The position numbers and the translations under genes were made by a program. From NCBI RefSeq assembly GCF_900113665.1, contig NZ_FOQD01000004.1, forward strand, positions 287,650-351,649: a DNA stretch of 64,000 bases, in the 5' to 3' direction. The notes beneath the pieces are model-generated. The model saw only the letters and a program-made list of their open reading frames with translations, had not been told where the DNA came from and did no database searches. Source of the DNA: Planctomicrobium piriforme (GTDB lineage: Bacteria; Planctomycetota; Planctomycetia; Planctomycetales; Planctomycetaceae). Below are positions 17,580 to 26,302 of the stretch, in pieces (position 1 is the first letter of the stretch; each line of letters starts with the position of its first letter).

Positions 17580-17624
17580 GGCGCGGCGATCGGGTCTCGG
17601 CCATTTCACTATTGGCATTGGCAC

Positions 17625-18203
17625 CTAGGCGGCGTTGCGACGCGCTTCGTCCACTTGCGCGGGCGGGGTCGCTGGTTTGCAGAGCAGTTTGTCGACGCCG
17701 GCGCTCCAGGCCACGCCCACGGCCGTTCCGACAAGGACGGCCGAAATGGCGGCACCGAGTCCGTAGGCATGAACATAGCCTGCAAGCTGGTTGATCCCTG
17801 CGAAGATGAGCTGCCCGATCAGGCCAAACTGGTCTTCCGGCAGCAGCGTGACTGGCTGGGCCGTACCGGGGTGGCCCCACCAGTGGCCGAGCCAGCCGCC
17901 GGCCAGAATCACCGCGCCGGCCATGTATGGACCAATGTTGTCGGCCAGCCAGCCCCGTTGCCAGGCAAACGAGACGACCGAGATTGAAAGCATCAGCGGG
18001 GCGGTCAAGGCGAACAGGTCGTCAAAGCCGAGCGTCACCAGGTCCATTGTGTACTTGCGCCAGGCCGCTTCCACGGTGGCGGGAATGCCTGTCGTCAGGG
18101 CAGTCACGACCACCCAGAGAACGAGTTTGCTCCAGTTGGCGGGTTGCAGCAGTCGAGTCCAGCCTGAATCTGCGGCGGCAGAGCGTTCATGGGGAGCGGT
18201 CAT
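17625..18203 (-). CDS. Hypothetical membrane protein
   Basis: 192 residues with about five hydrophobic helices: near 26-45, 60-80, 91-110, 127-143 and 146-165. It is convergent with bufC, 45 nt away. Bufferin clusters often include a DoxX-type membrane protein (BufD); this one shows no DoxX signature that I recognise and is on the other strand, so a link is unproven. Confidence 0.7.
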   Translation of the reverse strand: MTAPHERSAAADSGWTRLLQPANWSKLVLWVVVTALTTGIPATVEAAWRKYTMDLVTLGFDDLFALTAPLMLSISVVSFAWQRGWLADNIGPYMAGAVILAGGWLGHWWGHPGTAQPVTLLPEDQFGLIGQLIFAGINQLAGYVHAYGLGAAISAVLVGTAVGVAWSAGVDKLLCKPATPPAQVDEARRNAA

Positions 18204-18550
18204 CGGTCACCTGCCAGCGAGAAAACCGTTCAGAAACAGCGACGCACATGTGCGGCGGACGACGAATTCGCCCGAGCGAGCGGCGGGGGATCGTGCTGCG
18301 TCTGCGGTTTTTCGTCAAGATGAGCCGAAAACGGCGTCATTGGCAGTACTTTCCCAATCAGAATGCTCGTGAGCGGCCCCGGCGGGTCTGGATTTTGCAT
18401 GGCGGATGAAGAATGGCAGACCTTGTTCCAATTCCGTTGATTGCCTATCCTCGCGAGGCTTTCGCGGATTCGGAGTCCGAAGCAACGTCCAGACAAGCAG
18501 TTAGTATCTCCGCCGCCCTGGCGGCTCGAAGACAACGAAGGAGCGCCGCT

Positions 18551-20377
18551 GTGAATTTGCGCAGCATCACATTGAAGGTGGCTGGTTTGCTGGTGCTGAC
18601 GGCCGCCATGGTCGGAGCAAGTCGCCCGCAGGCAGTTCAAGCCGCTGATCCCGTCGACGGCAAGTCGACTCGCATTGTTGTGGGTCTTGGATCGGCCCAA
18701 CGAGTCCTCGATAGTCTCGAATACATCGTCGTGGAGTTGGCCGGTCAAAAAAATGCCTGGGCTGTGAACATCAAGCCGAACCTGGAGATTTTTCTCTACG
18801 GCGTCGCCACGGATCAGCCGATTCGCTTCGACTTCGTTCTGGACGCGGAACATGGCTCGCAACTGCAGAGTATCATTCCGATTTCGGACCTGAAGGAATT
18901 TCTGAACGACAACCTGGACCCAATCGGCATCACGCCGACCCAGGACCGCAAAGACAAAGACCTGTACGAGTTGAGCGGCGAGGTCTATGAGGGCTGGCTG
19001 CGAATTCTCCGTGAGCCGATTCCGTACGGCATTATCTTCCCGCAGAAGGAAGCCATTCCCAAAGGGATGCCCCATCCGCAACCGCGTCACAAGGAACTGG
19101 CCGAGAAAGAATACCTGGCTTTCCTGTCGCTGCTGAACACGGCCGCCACCATGGCCGACCGCAAGGCCGCTTTCGAGAAATTCAATGAAGTGCGCGGCGC
19201 GGACTTCAAAAAGCTTTCGACCGAAACCAAAGAACAGTTCGCATTTCGCAAGGGAATGCGCGACCAGACGATGAGCGTGCTGGGACAATGGATCGTGGAA
19301 TCGGCCAGCATTCTGCTGGGGGTGAAAGTCGATACCAAGAATGCACACGCACCGACGGAGCTGATGCTCTCGGCTTTGCCAGAAACTGCTCTCTCCGCGG
19401 ATTTGAAGGCCGTGGTCGATCACAGCAGTCAGTTTGCTGCCGTGACGCCGCCGGAAAAGCATGTGCTGTCAGGTCGCATTCATCTGCCGGTCGATGAAGG
19501 CCGGAAGGCTGTTTACAAACAACTGTACGAACTTGCCCGACCCGTCGCCGACCAGCGGATCGATGCCGATGAGAAGGCCACGGCCAGCGAAAAAGCAGGC
19601 CGTAAAGAACTGGTGACCCTGTTCCTTGATCTGCTGACCGAGTGCATGGATAAGGTTCCCAGCGTCGACGCTTTAATCGACGTCATTCCGACGAATGACA
19701 AGCACGCCATGATTCTGGCGGTCGGCAGCACCAACGCCGCACAGATGACAAAAATTATCGAAAAGCTCCCTTCCGCCAAAGAAGGTTGGAAGATCGAGAT
19801 GAACGCCGACAAGGCGGGCGAAGTGCCGTTGCACAAACTGTCCTTCGGCAAGAATCCTCCCAAGTCACTGATGGACTTCTATGGCGCCTCGAACGTCGTG
19901 TATTTCGCAGTGACCGACACCGCCTTCTGGATGGCCGGCGGCGAAGGCTCTCTGGAAAACCTGAAGTCCCGGCTGGAAGCGGTCGCCAAGTCGACCCCGG
20001 CCAAAGGGGATGGGCTGCTGTTGTCGTTCAAGATGAACACGCGGCCGATCCTGAAAAACCTCGATGACATCATGAACGATCCCGAACTCGAACTTCTCAA
20101 ACAGGTCAACCTGAAGCCCCGCGCTCAGAAGGTGGCTGAAGAGAAGGGGGAAACGCCGAAGGAAGAAGGACGTCCAGGTGCTCGAGCCGCAAACCTGTCC
20201 AACTTCAAATGGCAGCAAACCGCCATCGCCGCAATGGACGGATCCGACGACCGGTTTGAAGTGATCATGAAGGTGAACCCCGATCTCACGCTGCAAGGGA
20301 GTGCGGACGCCCAGAAGGGCGTCCTGAAGGCCCTGGGAGCAGTGATTGCCAAGTTCGCCGACGAAAACCTGAAATAA
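18551..20377 (+). CDS. Exported planctomycete protein of unknown function
   Basis: 608 residues from GTG 18551, preceded by AAGGAG, giving a clear signal peptide (NLRSITLKVAGLLVL then AQA-type cleavage). The frame is open from 18413, but the added 46 residues lack export features. Visible stretches include a repeated pattern of the kind S-A-x-R-V-L-D-S-L near the start and acidic, Lys-rich regions with EEKGETPKEEGRPG near 570. I recognise no catalytic motif. Its general architecture is like the protein at 39984-41681. A terminator follows the stop. Confidence 0.75.
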   Translation: MNLRSITLKVAGLLVLTAAMVGASRPQAVQAADPVDGKSTRIVVGLGSAQRVLDSLEYIVVELAGQKNAWAVNIKPNLEIFLYGVATDQPIRFDFVLDAEHGSQLQSIIPISDLKEFLNDNLDPIGITPTQDRKDKDLYELSGEVYEGWLRILREPIPYGIIFPQKEAIPKGMPHPQPRHKELAEKEYLAFLSLLNTAATMADRKAAFEKFNEVRGADFKKLSTETKEQFAFRKGMRDQTMSVLGQWIVESASILLGVKVDTKNAHAPTELMLSALPETALSADLKAVVDHSSQFAAVTPPEKHVLSGRIHLPVDEGRKAVYKQLYELARPVADQRIDADEKATASEKAGRKELVTLFLDLLTECMDKVPSVDALIDVIPTNDKHAMILAVGSTNAAQMTKIIEKLPSAKEGWKIEMNADKAGEVPLHKLSFGKNPPKSLMDFYGASNVVYFAVTDTAFWMAGGEGSLENLKSRLEAVAKSTPAKGDGLLLSFKMNTRPILKNLDDIMNDPELELLKQVNLKPRAQKVAEEKGETPKEEGRPGARAANLSNFKWQQTAIAAMDGSDDRFEVIMKVNPDLTLQGSADAQKGVLKALGAVIAKFADENLK

Positions 20378-20406
20378 CGGCCGTTTCGCCGCTCTAAAGG
20401 ATATTG

Positions 20407-20434
20407 CCCCCGGTGTGACCCACCGGGGGTTTTT
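20407..20434 (+). terminator. Rho-independent terminator
   Basis: Stem CCCCCGGTG / CACCGGGGG (nine pairs) with loop TGACC, followed by TTTTT; 30 nt after the stop of the exported protein. Confidence 0.95.
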
Positions 20435-20457
20435 CGTTGAATACCGGGGTATTTGAA

Positions 20458-20580
20458 ACGCAGAGTCCGCGGAGAGCGCAGAGAAATTCAAAAGAGAAAA
20501 GAGTCACGCCAAGGCGCAAAGATCGCAAAGAAAATTCAGTTCTTCGGCGCACTCCGCGGCCTCGGCGTTTCTATCATTTT
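20458..20580. repeat. Degenerate ACGCAGAG-type repeats
   Basis: Loose tandem and inverted phrases (ACGCAGAGTCCGCGGAGAG, CACGCCAAGGCGCAAAGATC, GGCGCACTCCGCGGCC). The remainder of the gap up to SpoVR (20843) has no gene. Confidence 0.65.
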
Positions 20581-20843
20581 CTCTACTTCTGGCCTGCACT
20601 TTGAGTCGACCGCGAAATTCCTCTATGGCTTTCGCCGCGGGCGACGTAGAATTCCGCAGAAGTTTGTTCTTTGGATGATTAGCCCAGTCGAGCTTTATCG
20701 TCCCGACTCTTCGGTTGCTCCGAAGAAGGGTGCGTCGGCCCGCTCGCCGCGACCGCATCAAGACTGCTGAATTCAGCGTCGCTCTTGCGATAAAAACTCT
20801 GCAGGGACGCCTCGACAACGATGTCGCGGCAATGGGAGAAATC

Positions 20844-22388
20844 ATGCCGGTTACGACCCACAGGACGCTGCCCCCCGAGATCGCCGACATTCAGCACCAG
20901 ATGGAAGAGGTCGCCGCCGGCTATGGGCTCGACTTCTTCGAGACCATCTTCGAAATGCTCGACTACGAAGAGTTGAGCATGTTCGCGGCCTACGGCGGCT
21001 TTCCCATCCGCTATCCGCATTGGCGATTCGGGGCCGAGTACGACGAACTGATGAAGAGCTACTCGTACGGTCTTTCCAAGATCTACGAAATGGTGATCAA
21101 TACCGACCCCTGCTACGCCTACCTGCTGTCGGCCAATGCGATCGGGGATCAGAAGCTGGTCATCGCCCACGTCTACGGGCACTGCGACTTCTTCAAGAAC
21201 AATGCCTGGTTCGCGCACACCAATCGCAAGATGCTCGACCAGATGGCCAATCACTCGGCCCGCATCAACCGCTACATCGACCGCCACGGGTACGAGAACG
21301 TCGAACGCTTTATCGACGCCTGCCTGTCGCTGGAGAATCTGATCGACCCGCTCTCGCCGTTCATCAGACGGACGCCGGAGCCGCAGCATCAGGTTTCCGA
21401 AGCCCGTAAAACGGAATCAGAAAAACAGGAACGGGACCGCGAACACTGGGCGCCGACGCCGGGCAAGTTTTCGTCCAAAGAATACATGGACCCCTACATC
21501 AATCCGCCCGACGTGCTGGAGCGCGAGCAGCGGACGCGGCGGGAACTGGAAGAAGCCCGGCACGCCGCACGGTCGTTCCCCGAGAAACCGCAGCGGGATG
21601 TGCTGCAATTCCTTTTGCAGTACGCACCGCTCCGCGACTGGCAGCACGACGTGCTGGCGATCATTCGCGATGAAGCCTACTACTTCGCCCCGCAGGGACA
21701 GACGAAGATCATGAACGAGGGCTGGGCCAGTTACTGGCACTCCACCATCATGACCAAGCACGGCCTCACCGACGCGGAAATCATCGACTATGCCGACCAC
21801 CATTCCGGCACGATGGCGATGAGTCCTCAACGGCTGAACCCGTACAAGGTCGGCATCGAACTCTTCCGCGACATCGAACAGCGTTGGAACAAAGGGCAGT
21901 TCGGCGCTGAATGGGAAGAGTGCGAGGACGTCGACGCCCGTAAGAAATGGGACAAACAGGCAGGTCTCGGTCGCGAGAAGATTTTCGAGGTCCGCAAGAT
22001 CCATAACGATCTCACGTTCATCGACGCCTTTCTCACTGAAGACTTCTGTCGCAACAACCGGCTGTTCTCCTTCGCTTACAACGATTCCAGCGGCAATTAC
22101 GAAATTGCCTCGCGCGAATTCAAGGCGATCAAGAAGCAACTGCTGGCGAGCCTGACCAACCACGGGCGGCCGTTCATCTATGTCAAGGACGGCAACTATT
22201 CGAACCGCGGCGAACTGTACCTGCAGCACGACTTCCAGGGGGTCGAATTGAAGCAGGACTACGCCAACGACACGCTCCAGAACCTGCAGATGATCTGGGG
22301 CCGCCCAGTGCATATTGCGACCGTGATCGACGACAAGCCGACGGTGATCTCGTACGACGGCCACAAACACGAGTCACGCAAAGCGTGA
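20844..22388 (+). CDS. SpoVR family protein
   Basis: 514 residues from ATG 20844, with GGGAGA six bases upstream; the open frame extends to 20715. The family hallmarks are present: YGLDFFETIFEMLDYEE, YGGFPIRYPHWRFG, AHVYGHCDFFKNN (possible metal-binding His/Cys) and MNEGWASYWHSTIM. SpoVR/YcgB proteins usually accompany YeaG kinase and YeaH in a stress-signalling operon; neither is in the window, so it stands alone here. The biochemical activity is unknown. Confidence 0.95.
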   Translation: MPVTTHRTLPPEIADIQHQMEEVAAGYGLDFFETIFEMLDYEELSMFAAYGGFPIRYPHWRFGAEYDELMKSYSYGLSKIYEMVINTDPCYAYLLSANAIGDQKLVIAHVYGHCDFFKNNAWFAHTNRKMLDQMANHSARINRYIDRHGYENVERFIDACLSLENLIDPLSPFIRRTPEPQHQVSEARKTESEKQERDREHWAPTPGKFSSKEYMDPYINPPDVLEREQRTRRELEEARHAARSFPEKPQRDVLQFLLQYAPLRDWQHDVLAIIRDEAYYFAPQGQTKIMNEGWASYWHSTIMTKHGLTDAEIIDYADHHSGTMAMSPQRLNPYKVGIELFRDIEQRWNKGQFGAEWEECEDVDARKKWDKQAGLGREKIFEVRKIHNDLTFIDAFLTEDFCRNNRLFSFAYNDSSGNYEIASREFKAIKKQLLASLTNHGRPFIYVKDGNYSNRGELYLQHDFQGVELKQDYANDTLQNLQMIWGRPVHIATVIDDKPTVISYDGHKHESRKA

Positions 22389-22423
22389 AGATCGTTGAGG
22401 GTTTAGCGTTTTGAGGAATTCGT

Positions 22424-22458
22424 CTGACCCCTGACCTCTCGCCCCTGATCCCTCTTAC
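22424..22458. repeat. CTGACCC-type heptad repeat
   Basis: Five units in strict 7-nt phase: CTGACCC, CTGACCT, CTCGCCC, CTGATCC, CTCTTAC, between spoVR and rsmD. Confidence 0.85.
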
Positions 22459-22536
22459 CCCACCGTTGTCATTCCGGCGCGAATCGAGTCTCATGCGTGG
22501 CTGACTTTGTCACTCCGCACCTGACTGATTTGATTC

Positions 22537-23181
22537 ATGCGCATTATTGCCGGCAAATTTCGACGTCGCACCTTGCTCACCAGCCCCGGCGAGACAACCC
22601 GGCCGATTCTCGATCGGGTGAAGGAATCGCTGTTCGAAAACATCGAAAAGCGGCTGATTGGCGGTAACGTGGCCGACATCTTCGCCGGCACCGGCACGAT
22701 CGGCCTGGAAGCGCTTTCACGCGGAGCGAGCCGCGTCACGTTTATCGAGAAAGACAGAATTGCGGTGCAGTTGCTGCGTGAGAATGTCGCCGCCCTCAAG
22801 TGCGAAGCGGAAACGCTGATCTGGCCGACGGATGTCTTTCGCTGTTCGTTTCGTCCCAAGGGCAAGAACGCCGTCGGCTTCAGCCCGTTTCAGGCGATCT
22901 TCTTCGATCCCCCTTACAAGATGATTCCCTCGCTGGCCCCCGGCTCGCCGCTGTACCTGGCCCTGACTCGACTCGCCCGCGACGACGTCTCGCTGCCGGG
23001 CGCGACGCTGGTACTGCGTGCACCGGAACGCGTGAAATACGAACTCCCGCCGCAATGGTCGGTCGACTGGAAGCTGGAAATGGCGAACATGCAGATCGAC
23101 ATTTGCAGAAAAGTCTCCGCCGCACCGCAGGCGGAAGAGATCGACGCGGATGCCGCCGAAGAAGCCGCGTCGAGCGATTGA
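22537..23181 (+). CDS. rsmD: 16S rRNA (guanine966-N2)-methyltransferase
   Basis: 214 residues. Family start MRIIAGKFRRR, the TRPILDRVKESLFE segment, SAM-binding FAGTGTIGLEALSRGAS and the catalytic DPPY (FFDPPYKM) are all seen. It methylates G966 in the 30S subunit. The acidic tail EEIDADAAEEAASS is an addition. RsmD is often next to coaD; no coaD is in the window. Confidence 0.95.
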   Translation: MRIIAGKFRRRTLLTSPGETTRPILDRVKESLFENIEKRLIGGNVADIFAGTGTIGLEALSRGASRVTFIEKDRIAVQLLRENVAALKCEAETLIWPTDVFRCSFRPKGKNAVGFSPFQAIFFDPPYKMIPSLAPGSPLYLALTRLARDDVSLPGATLVLRAPERVKYELPPQWSVDWKLEMANMQIDICRKVSAAPQAEEIDADAAEEAASSD

Positions 23182-23297
23182 GGATGGATGCTTGCGGTGC
23201 GAACGAGTTGTGAGTTCTGAGCAATGTCTCATTTCAAGATTGCCGCTGCGCAGCTTGCTTCTGTTTGATCGTCCCGCTGCAGGGCTTGCCGGGCCAA

Positions 23298-25436
23298 TCA
23301 AAGTTGCTCGCCGAGACTGTTCACGGTCAACAGGAAATACGTGTAGTGAGGTCTGTTACCTGAGGGGAGAATCCCAATCAGTAGCGTCTGACCATCTGGA
23401 ATTTGAGAGTTGATTTCGATGCGTGCCTTGCTGACCTGCGGCAACTGAATTGCTCGAGTTTCGCCGCCATATTTCGTATTACTCAGATGGACGGCGTCGA
23501 TGTTGCTGAACTCCAAATCGCCCGTGACCTGGATCGCTTTTCCACCCGACTCGATCGTCGGCAACAGGGAGATTGTCGTTCCGTCTCGAGCGGTGGTGAT
23601 CACTGGGGAAACATGCCCGTCGTCTGCTTTCGTGAGGCCTGTTACAAACGCTAGGAAGCGCGCATTGGAGATGACCACTTCCCGCCCCTGTAATAACGTC
23701 ACTTTCGGGGCATGGCTGATTTTCGCTGAATTCTCTGCCTGAAAAAACGCCATGACCGTCTCCACACTGGACGGCGTGATCCGGGCGGTCACCACAGGCA
23801 TGGATTCGCCATATGTCGCAGAGTGGAAATCTAATCCCTGAAAAATCCGGGCACTTGAATTAAATGTTTCCCAGTCGAGATTGAGCGTATGTGACAAGTC
23901 TTGATTCGTAGTCGCGATTACGCATTCCAGACTGGTCTGGCAGAATCCGTATTTACGGCACGCATCCATAAAATGGATGATCCGGTCACGTTGAAGTGGA
24001 GTCGATTGAGTGGTGAAGGACAGCGACTCCAGATTTCCGGTCAAGCTGACCCGTTTACTTTCCTCATCGATTCCAGCTAAGTAGTTAGTCAAAGTATCGT
24101 TCGGATGAAATTCCAAAAGCGGCTCCAGCAGAGACTGCAGATACTCAAATGCCTCGGCGCGATCCACATGCTTGACCCGCATGATCCGTTTAACGAGATC
24201 CGAAGCCTGATAGGACGTCGTCGTGAATGGCCCTGCCGGATTGGGGTTTTTGTTGTAGGAAACTTTCCAGGTCGTTACCTGTGAAAAGGGGAAGTGTTCT
24301 GGCCAATACGGGGAGGGCTCGCTGGCAGTCGTCAGGCCAGTCCAGCCAATGAGTCCCGCCAGCAGCATGACCAGAGAAAAATGGAGTTTGCCTTGCGGGC
24401 GGTGAGGTTTCCCGATCAGGCCGAGACGCTTTTGCAACTCCATGCGACGCAGGTTCAACGGCAGAATTGTCAACAATGAGACGGGCAACGTCACGCGCCA
24501 ACCGAGGCGTGCAGAAGGCCGTTCTGCAAGTCGGAGAAGTAGTTCACCATACTCTCGTCGCTGCGCGGGCGAGAGCATGCGCAGCACAAATTCATCGCAT
24601 ACCAGTTCTCGTAACGATCTGTATCGCCAGGCTGCAAACCAGTACGCCGGATTCCACCAGTGCAGGGTATGAACAATTAACAATAGCCAGTTTACAAGCA
24701 GATCATGTCTGCGGAGATGGGCAAGTTCATGCAACATGATCATCTCAAGCTCTGCATCTCGAAGCTGTGTGAGATCTGATGGGATCAACAACTGCGGACG
24801 AAACACTCCTGTGACTGCCGGTTGACTGACAGCCTCACAAATCGAAATCGGGATTGCCCTTCGTATGCCCGCACGGTTCAGACAGGCAGACCAGAGCTTC
24901 TCCAGTCGATGATGATCAGGCTGAATCGAGCCTCTCACACGCGCCAAAAAGCGGAAGTGACGAACGAGTGCCAGCGTCGGAAGCACGACCAGTCCCCAAA
25001 TCCAAATGCTTTCCAGGACTGCAATCGAAAAATCCCTCAGATGAAACGACGGCTCGATTGAAAGCATTTCTGGCGTGATCAGCGGTGCGTATGGAGGTGC
25101 AGGGTTCACAGACGCTCTCTCAGTAACTCCATGATAGGCCGACTCAAACGTCGCAACGACATTGGCATCTCCAAACACATACTTCTGCAGACTGAACGAA
25201 CTCGCTGGAACGCAAGGGACGATAAGCCGCACGAGGACGAGGCTCCATAACAGGCACTTTTGCGAAGCGGACAGCCAGCGGCGGCCGAGAAGCGTCACAG
25301 TTAAAACAACGCCCGCCAGCAGCAACGCGACAACAGCATTCTGGATGGTGATCTCATATAAGAACACCAGTCGCTCATAAGAGTCCCGGTTGAACTGCAG
25401 AAGTGCTTCCTGCGCCCAGACAAAAAGACCATTCAT
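23298..25436 (-). CDS. blaR1: BlaR1-type M56 metallopeptidase fused to a secretin-like domain
   Basis: 712 residues. The first 330 are the M56/BlaR1 membrane protease: helices near 31-50, 138-158 and 248-262, HELAH at 236-240, WWNPAYW at 260-266 and the CDEF Glu/Asp at 280-283. One more helix lies near 355-370. In BlaR1/MecR1 the outer part is a penicillin-binding sensor. Here it is replaced by a 330-residue region whose end resembles the secretin beta-domain: SHAPKVTLLQGREVVIS, TTISLLPTIESGGKAIQVT, IQLPQVSKARIEINS and GQTLLIGIL. The downstream end overlaps nothing; its start overlaps blaI by four bases. The signal sensed is unknown. Confidence 0.85.
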   Translation of the reverse strand: MNGLFVWAQEALLQFNRDSYERLVFLYEITIQNAVVALLLAGVVLTVTLLGRRWLSASQKCLLWSLVLVRLIVPCVPASSFSLQKYVFGDANVVATFESAYHGVTERASVNPAPPYAPLITPEMLSIEPSFHLRDFSIAVLESIWIWGLVVLPTLALVRHFRFLARVRGSIQPDHHRLEKLWSACLNRAGIRRAIPISICEAVSQPAVTGVFRPQLLIPSDLTQLRDAELEMIMLHELAHLRRHDLLVNWLLLIVHTLHWWNPAYWFAAWRYRSLRELVCDEFVLRMLSPAQRREYGELLLRLAERPSARLGWRVTLPVSLLTILPLNLRRMELQKRLGLIGKPHRPQGKLHFSLVMLLAGLIGWTGLTTASEPSPYWPEHFPFSQVTTWKVSYNKNPNPAGPFTTTSYQASDLVKRIMRVKHVDRAEAFEYLQSLLEPLLEFHPNDTLTNYLAGIDEESKRVSLTGNLESLSFTTQSTPLQRDRIIHFMDACRKYGFCQTSLECVIATTNQDLSHTLNLDWETFNSSARIFQGLDFHSATYGESMPVVTARITPSSVETVMAFFQAENSAKISHAPKVTLLQGREVVISNARFLAFVTGLTKADDGHVSPVITTARDGTTISLLPTIESGGKAIQVTGDLEFSNIDAVHLSNTKYGGETRAIQLPQVSKARIEINSQIPDGQTLLIGILPSGNRPHYTYFLLTVNSLGEQL

Positions 25437-25810
25437 GATTGAGCCTCCTGCTCGTCAAGGATGCGGCGCAGCTCATCCCGCTCGGCCGCAGTGAGTTGAG
25501 ACGACTTCATAAAATGAGCCAGTAGCGAAGAAGATTCCCCGTCAAACACCCGTTCTAGAAACGAACGGCTGGCTCTTCGAACGCAATCAGATCGACGCAC
25601 GCGAGCCCGATAGACGTATTTGTTTCCCTGCGGTTCGAATGCGAGCACCCGCTTTTTTGTCAGCCGGTGCAACATGGTCTTGATCGTGGCAGGAGACCAG
25701 TCCGAAAGTTGTTCAAACTGGGCGATCACCTGCTGCGCGGTGAGCGGCTGACCTTCCCAGATCACATTCATCACACGCCATTCGGCGTCGGAAATCTGCA
25801 CATCTATCAT
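25433..25810 (-). CDS. blaI: BlaI/MecI/CopY family repressor
   Basis: 125 residues from the ATG at 25808-25810, with AAGGAGG just upstream (a longer start at 25831 is not needed). It has the winged-helix pattern: ISDAEWRVMNVIWEG, LTAQQVIAQF, WSPATIKTMLHRLTKKRVL and the wing NKYVYRARV, then a dimerisation tail with FLERVFDGESSSLLAHFMKS. It is expected to repress this operon until the BlaR1-type protease triggers its cleavage. Two TACA-N2-TGTA sites lie upstream of its start. Confidence 0.95.
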   Translation of the reverse strand: MIDVQISDAEWRVMNVIWEGQPLTAQQVIAQFEQLSDWSPATIKTMLHRLTKKRVLAFEPQGNKYVYRARVRRSDCVRRASRSFLERVFDGESSSLLAHFMKSSQLTAAERDELRRILDEQEAQS

Positions 25811-25834
25811 TCTGCCTCCTTGCCGCGACATCGA

Positions 25835-25862
25835 TTACACATGTAATTACTTACAACTGTAA
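25835..25862. promoter_or_regulatory. Tandem BlaI-type operators
   Basis: TTACACATGTAA (25835-25846, perfect palindrome) and TTACAACTGTAA (25851-25862), 16 bp apart centre to centre, 25 nt upstream of the blaI start. Both carry the TACA-N2-TGTA core bound by BlaI, MecI and CopY repressors. Autoregulation of the blaI-blaR1 operon is a strong inference. Confidence 0.88.
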
Positions 25863-26302
25863 TCGGTGTCAAGCGGAAAGTCGCTAGATTGCCGAGAGGA
25901 ATGGGCGCATCATGTCCCTGAAACACCTGGCGATAGCAACCGAAATCGTCCGATGAACGGCGACGCTCACCACCTGATCATCCCGCGTTCGCCGGGCCTT
26001 CACGCAGGTCTAGCGGCGATGATCGGGATTCCAGCACTACCGTCAGCAAGTTCGAATAAAACGGCAGACAACAATCTGCGAGAACCAAGCTTTCGCTTCA
26101 CTGAGCGGCCGGGGCTGGACCAACGGGATGCCCCGGCGAGTGCGAAGGGTTGAGAGAGTCGACGATCGCGACAGATCAGTCGAACTTGTTTGAATCGAGA
26201 GGGGCGAATTTAGATAGGTTCCCTATGGCAACGCTTGGACCGGGGTTTCGCGAGTAAAGATCGCTCCAACCCCGGCCACCCGACCGCGAACTTCGTGCGC
26301 CC
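25863..26302. other. Gene-free stretch with one large hairpin
   Basis: 440 bases between divergent-facing regulatory DNA of blaI and the 3' end of the aldo/keto reductase. I see no credible gene. At 26240-26275 a hairpin pairs CCGGGGTT with AACCCCGG and, inside it, GCGA with TCGC; without a clear T-run it is a weak candidate terminator for the reductase. Confidence 0.5.

Noticed and set aside
17625..18203. BufD/DoxX member of the bufferin cluster
   Set aside because: It is on the opposite strand and I see no DoxX signature; kept as an unassigned membrane protein.
25866..26153. Possible small plus-strand gene
   Set aside because: No ribosome-binding site, no recognisable domain and poor coding character.
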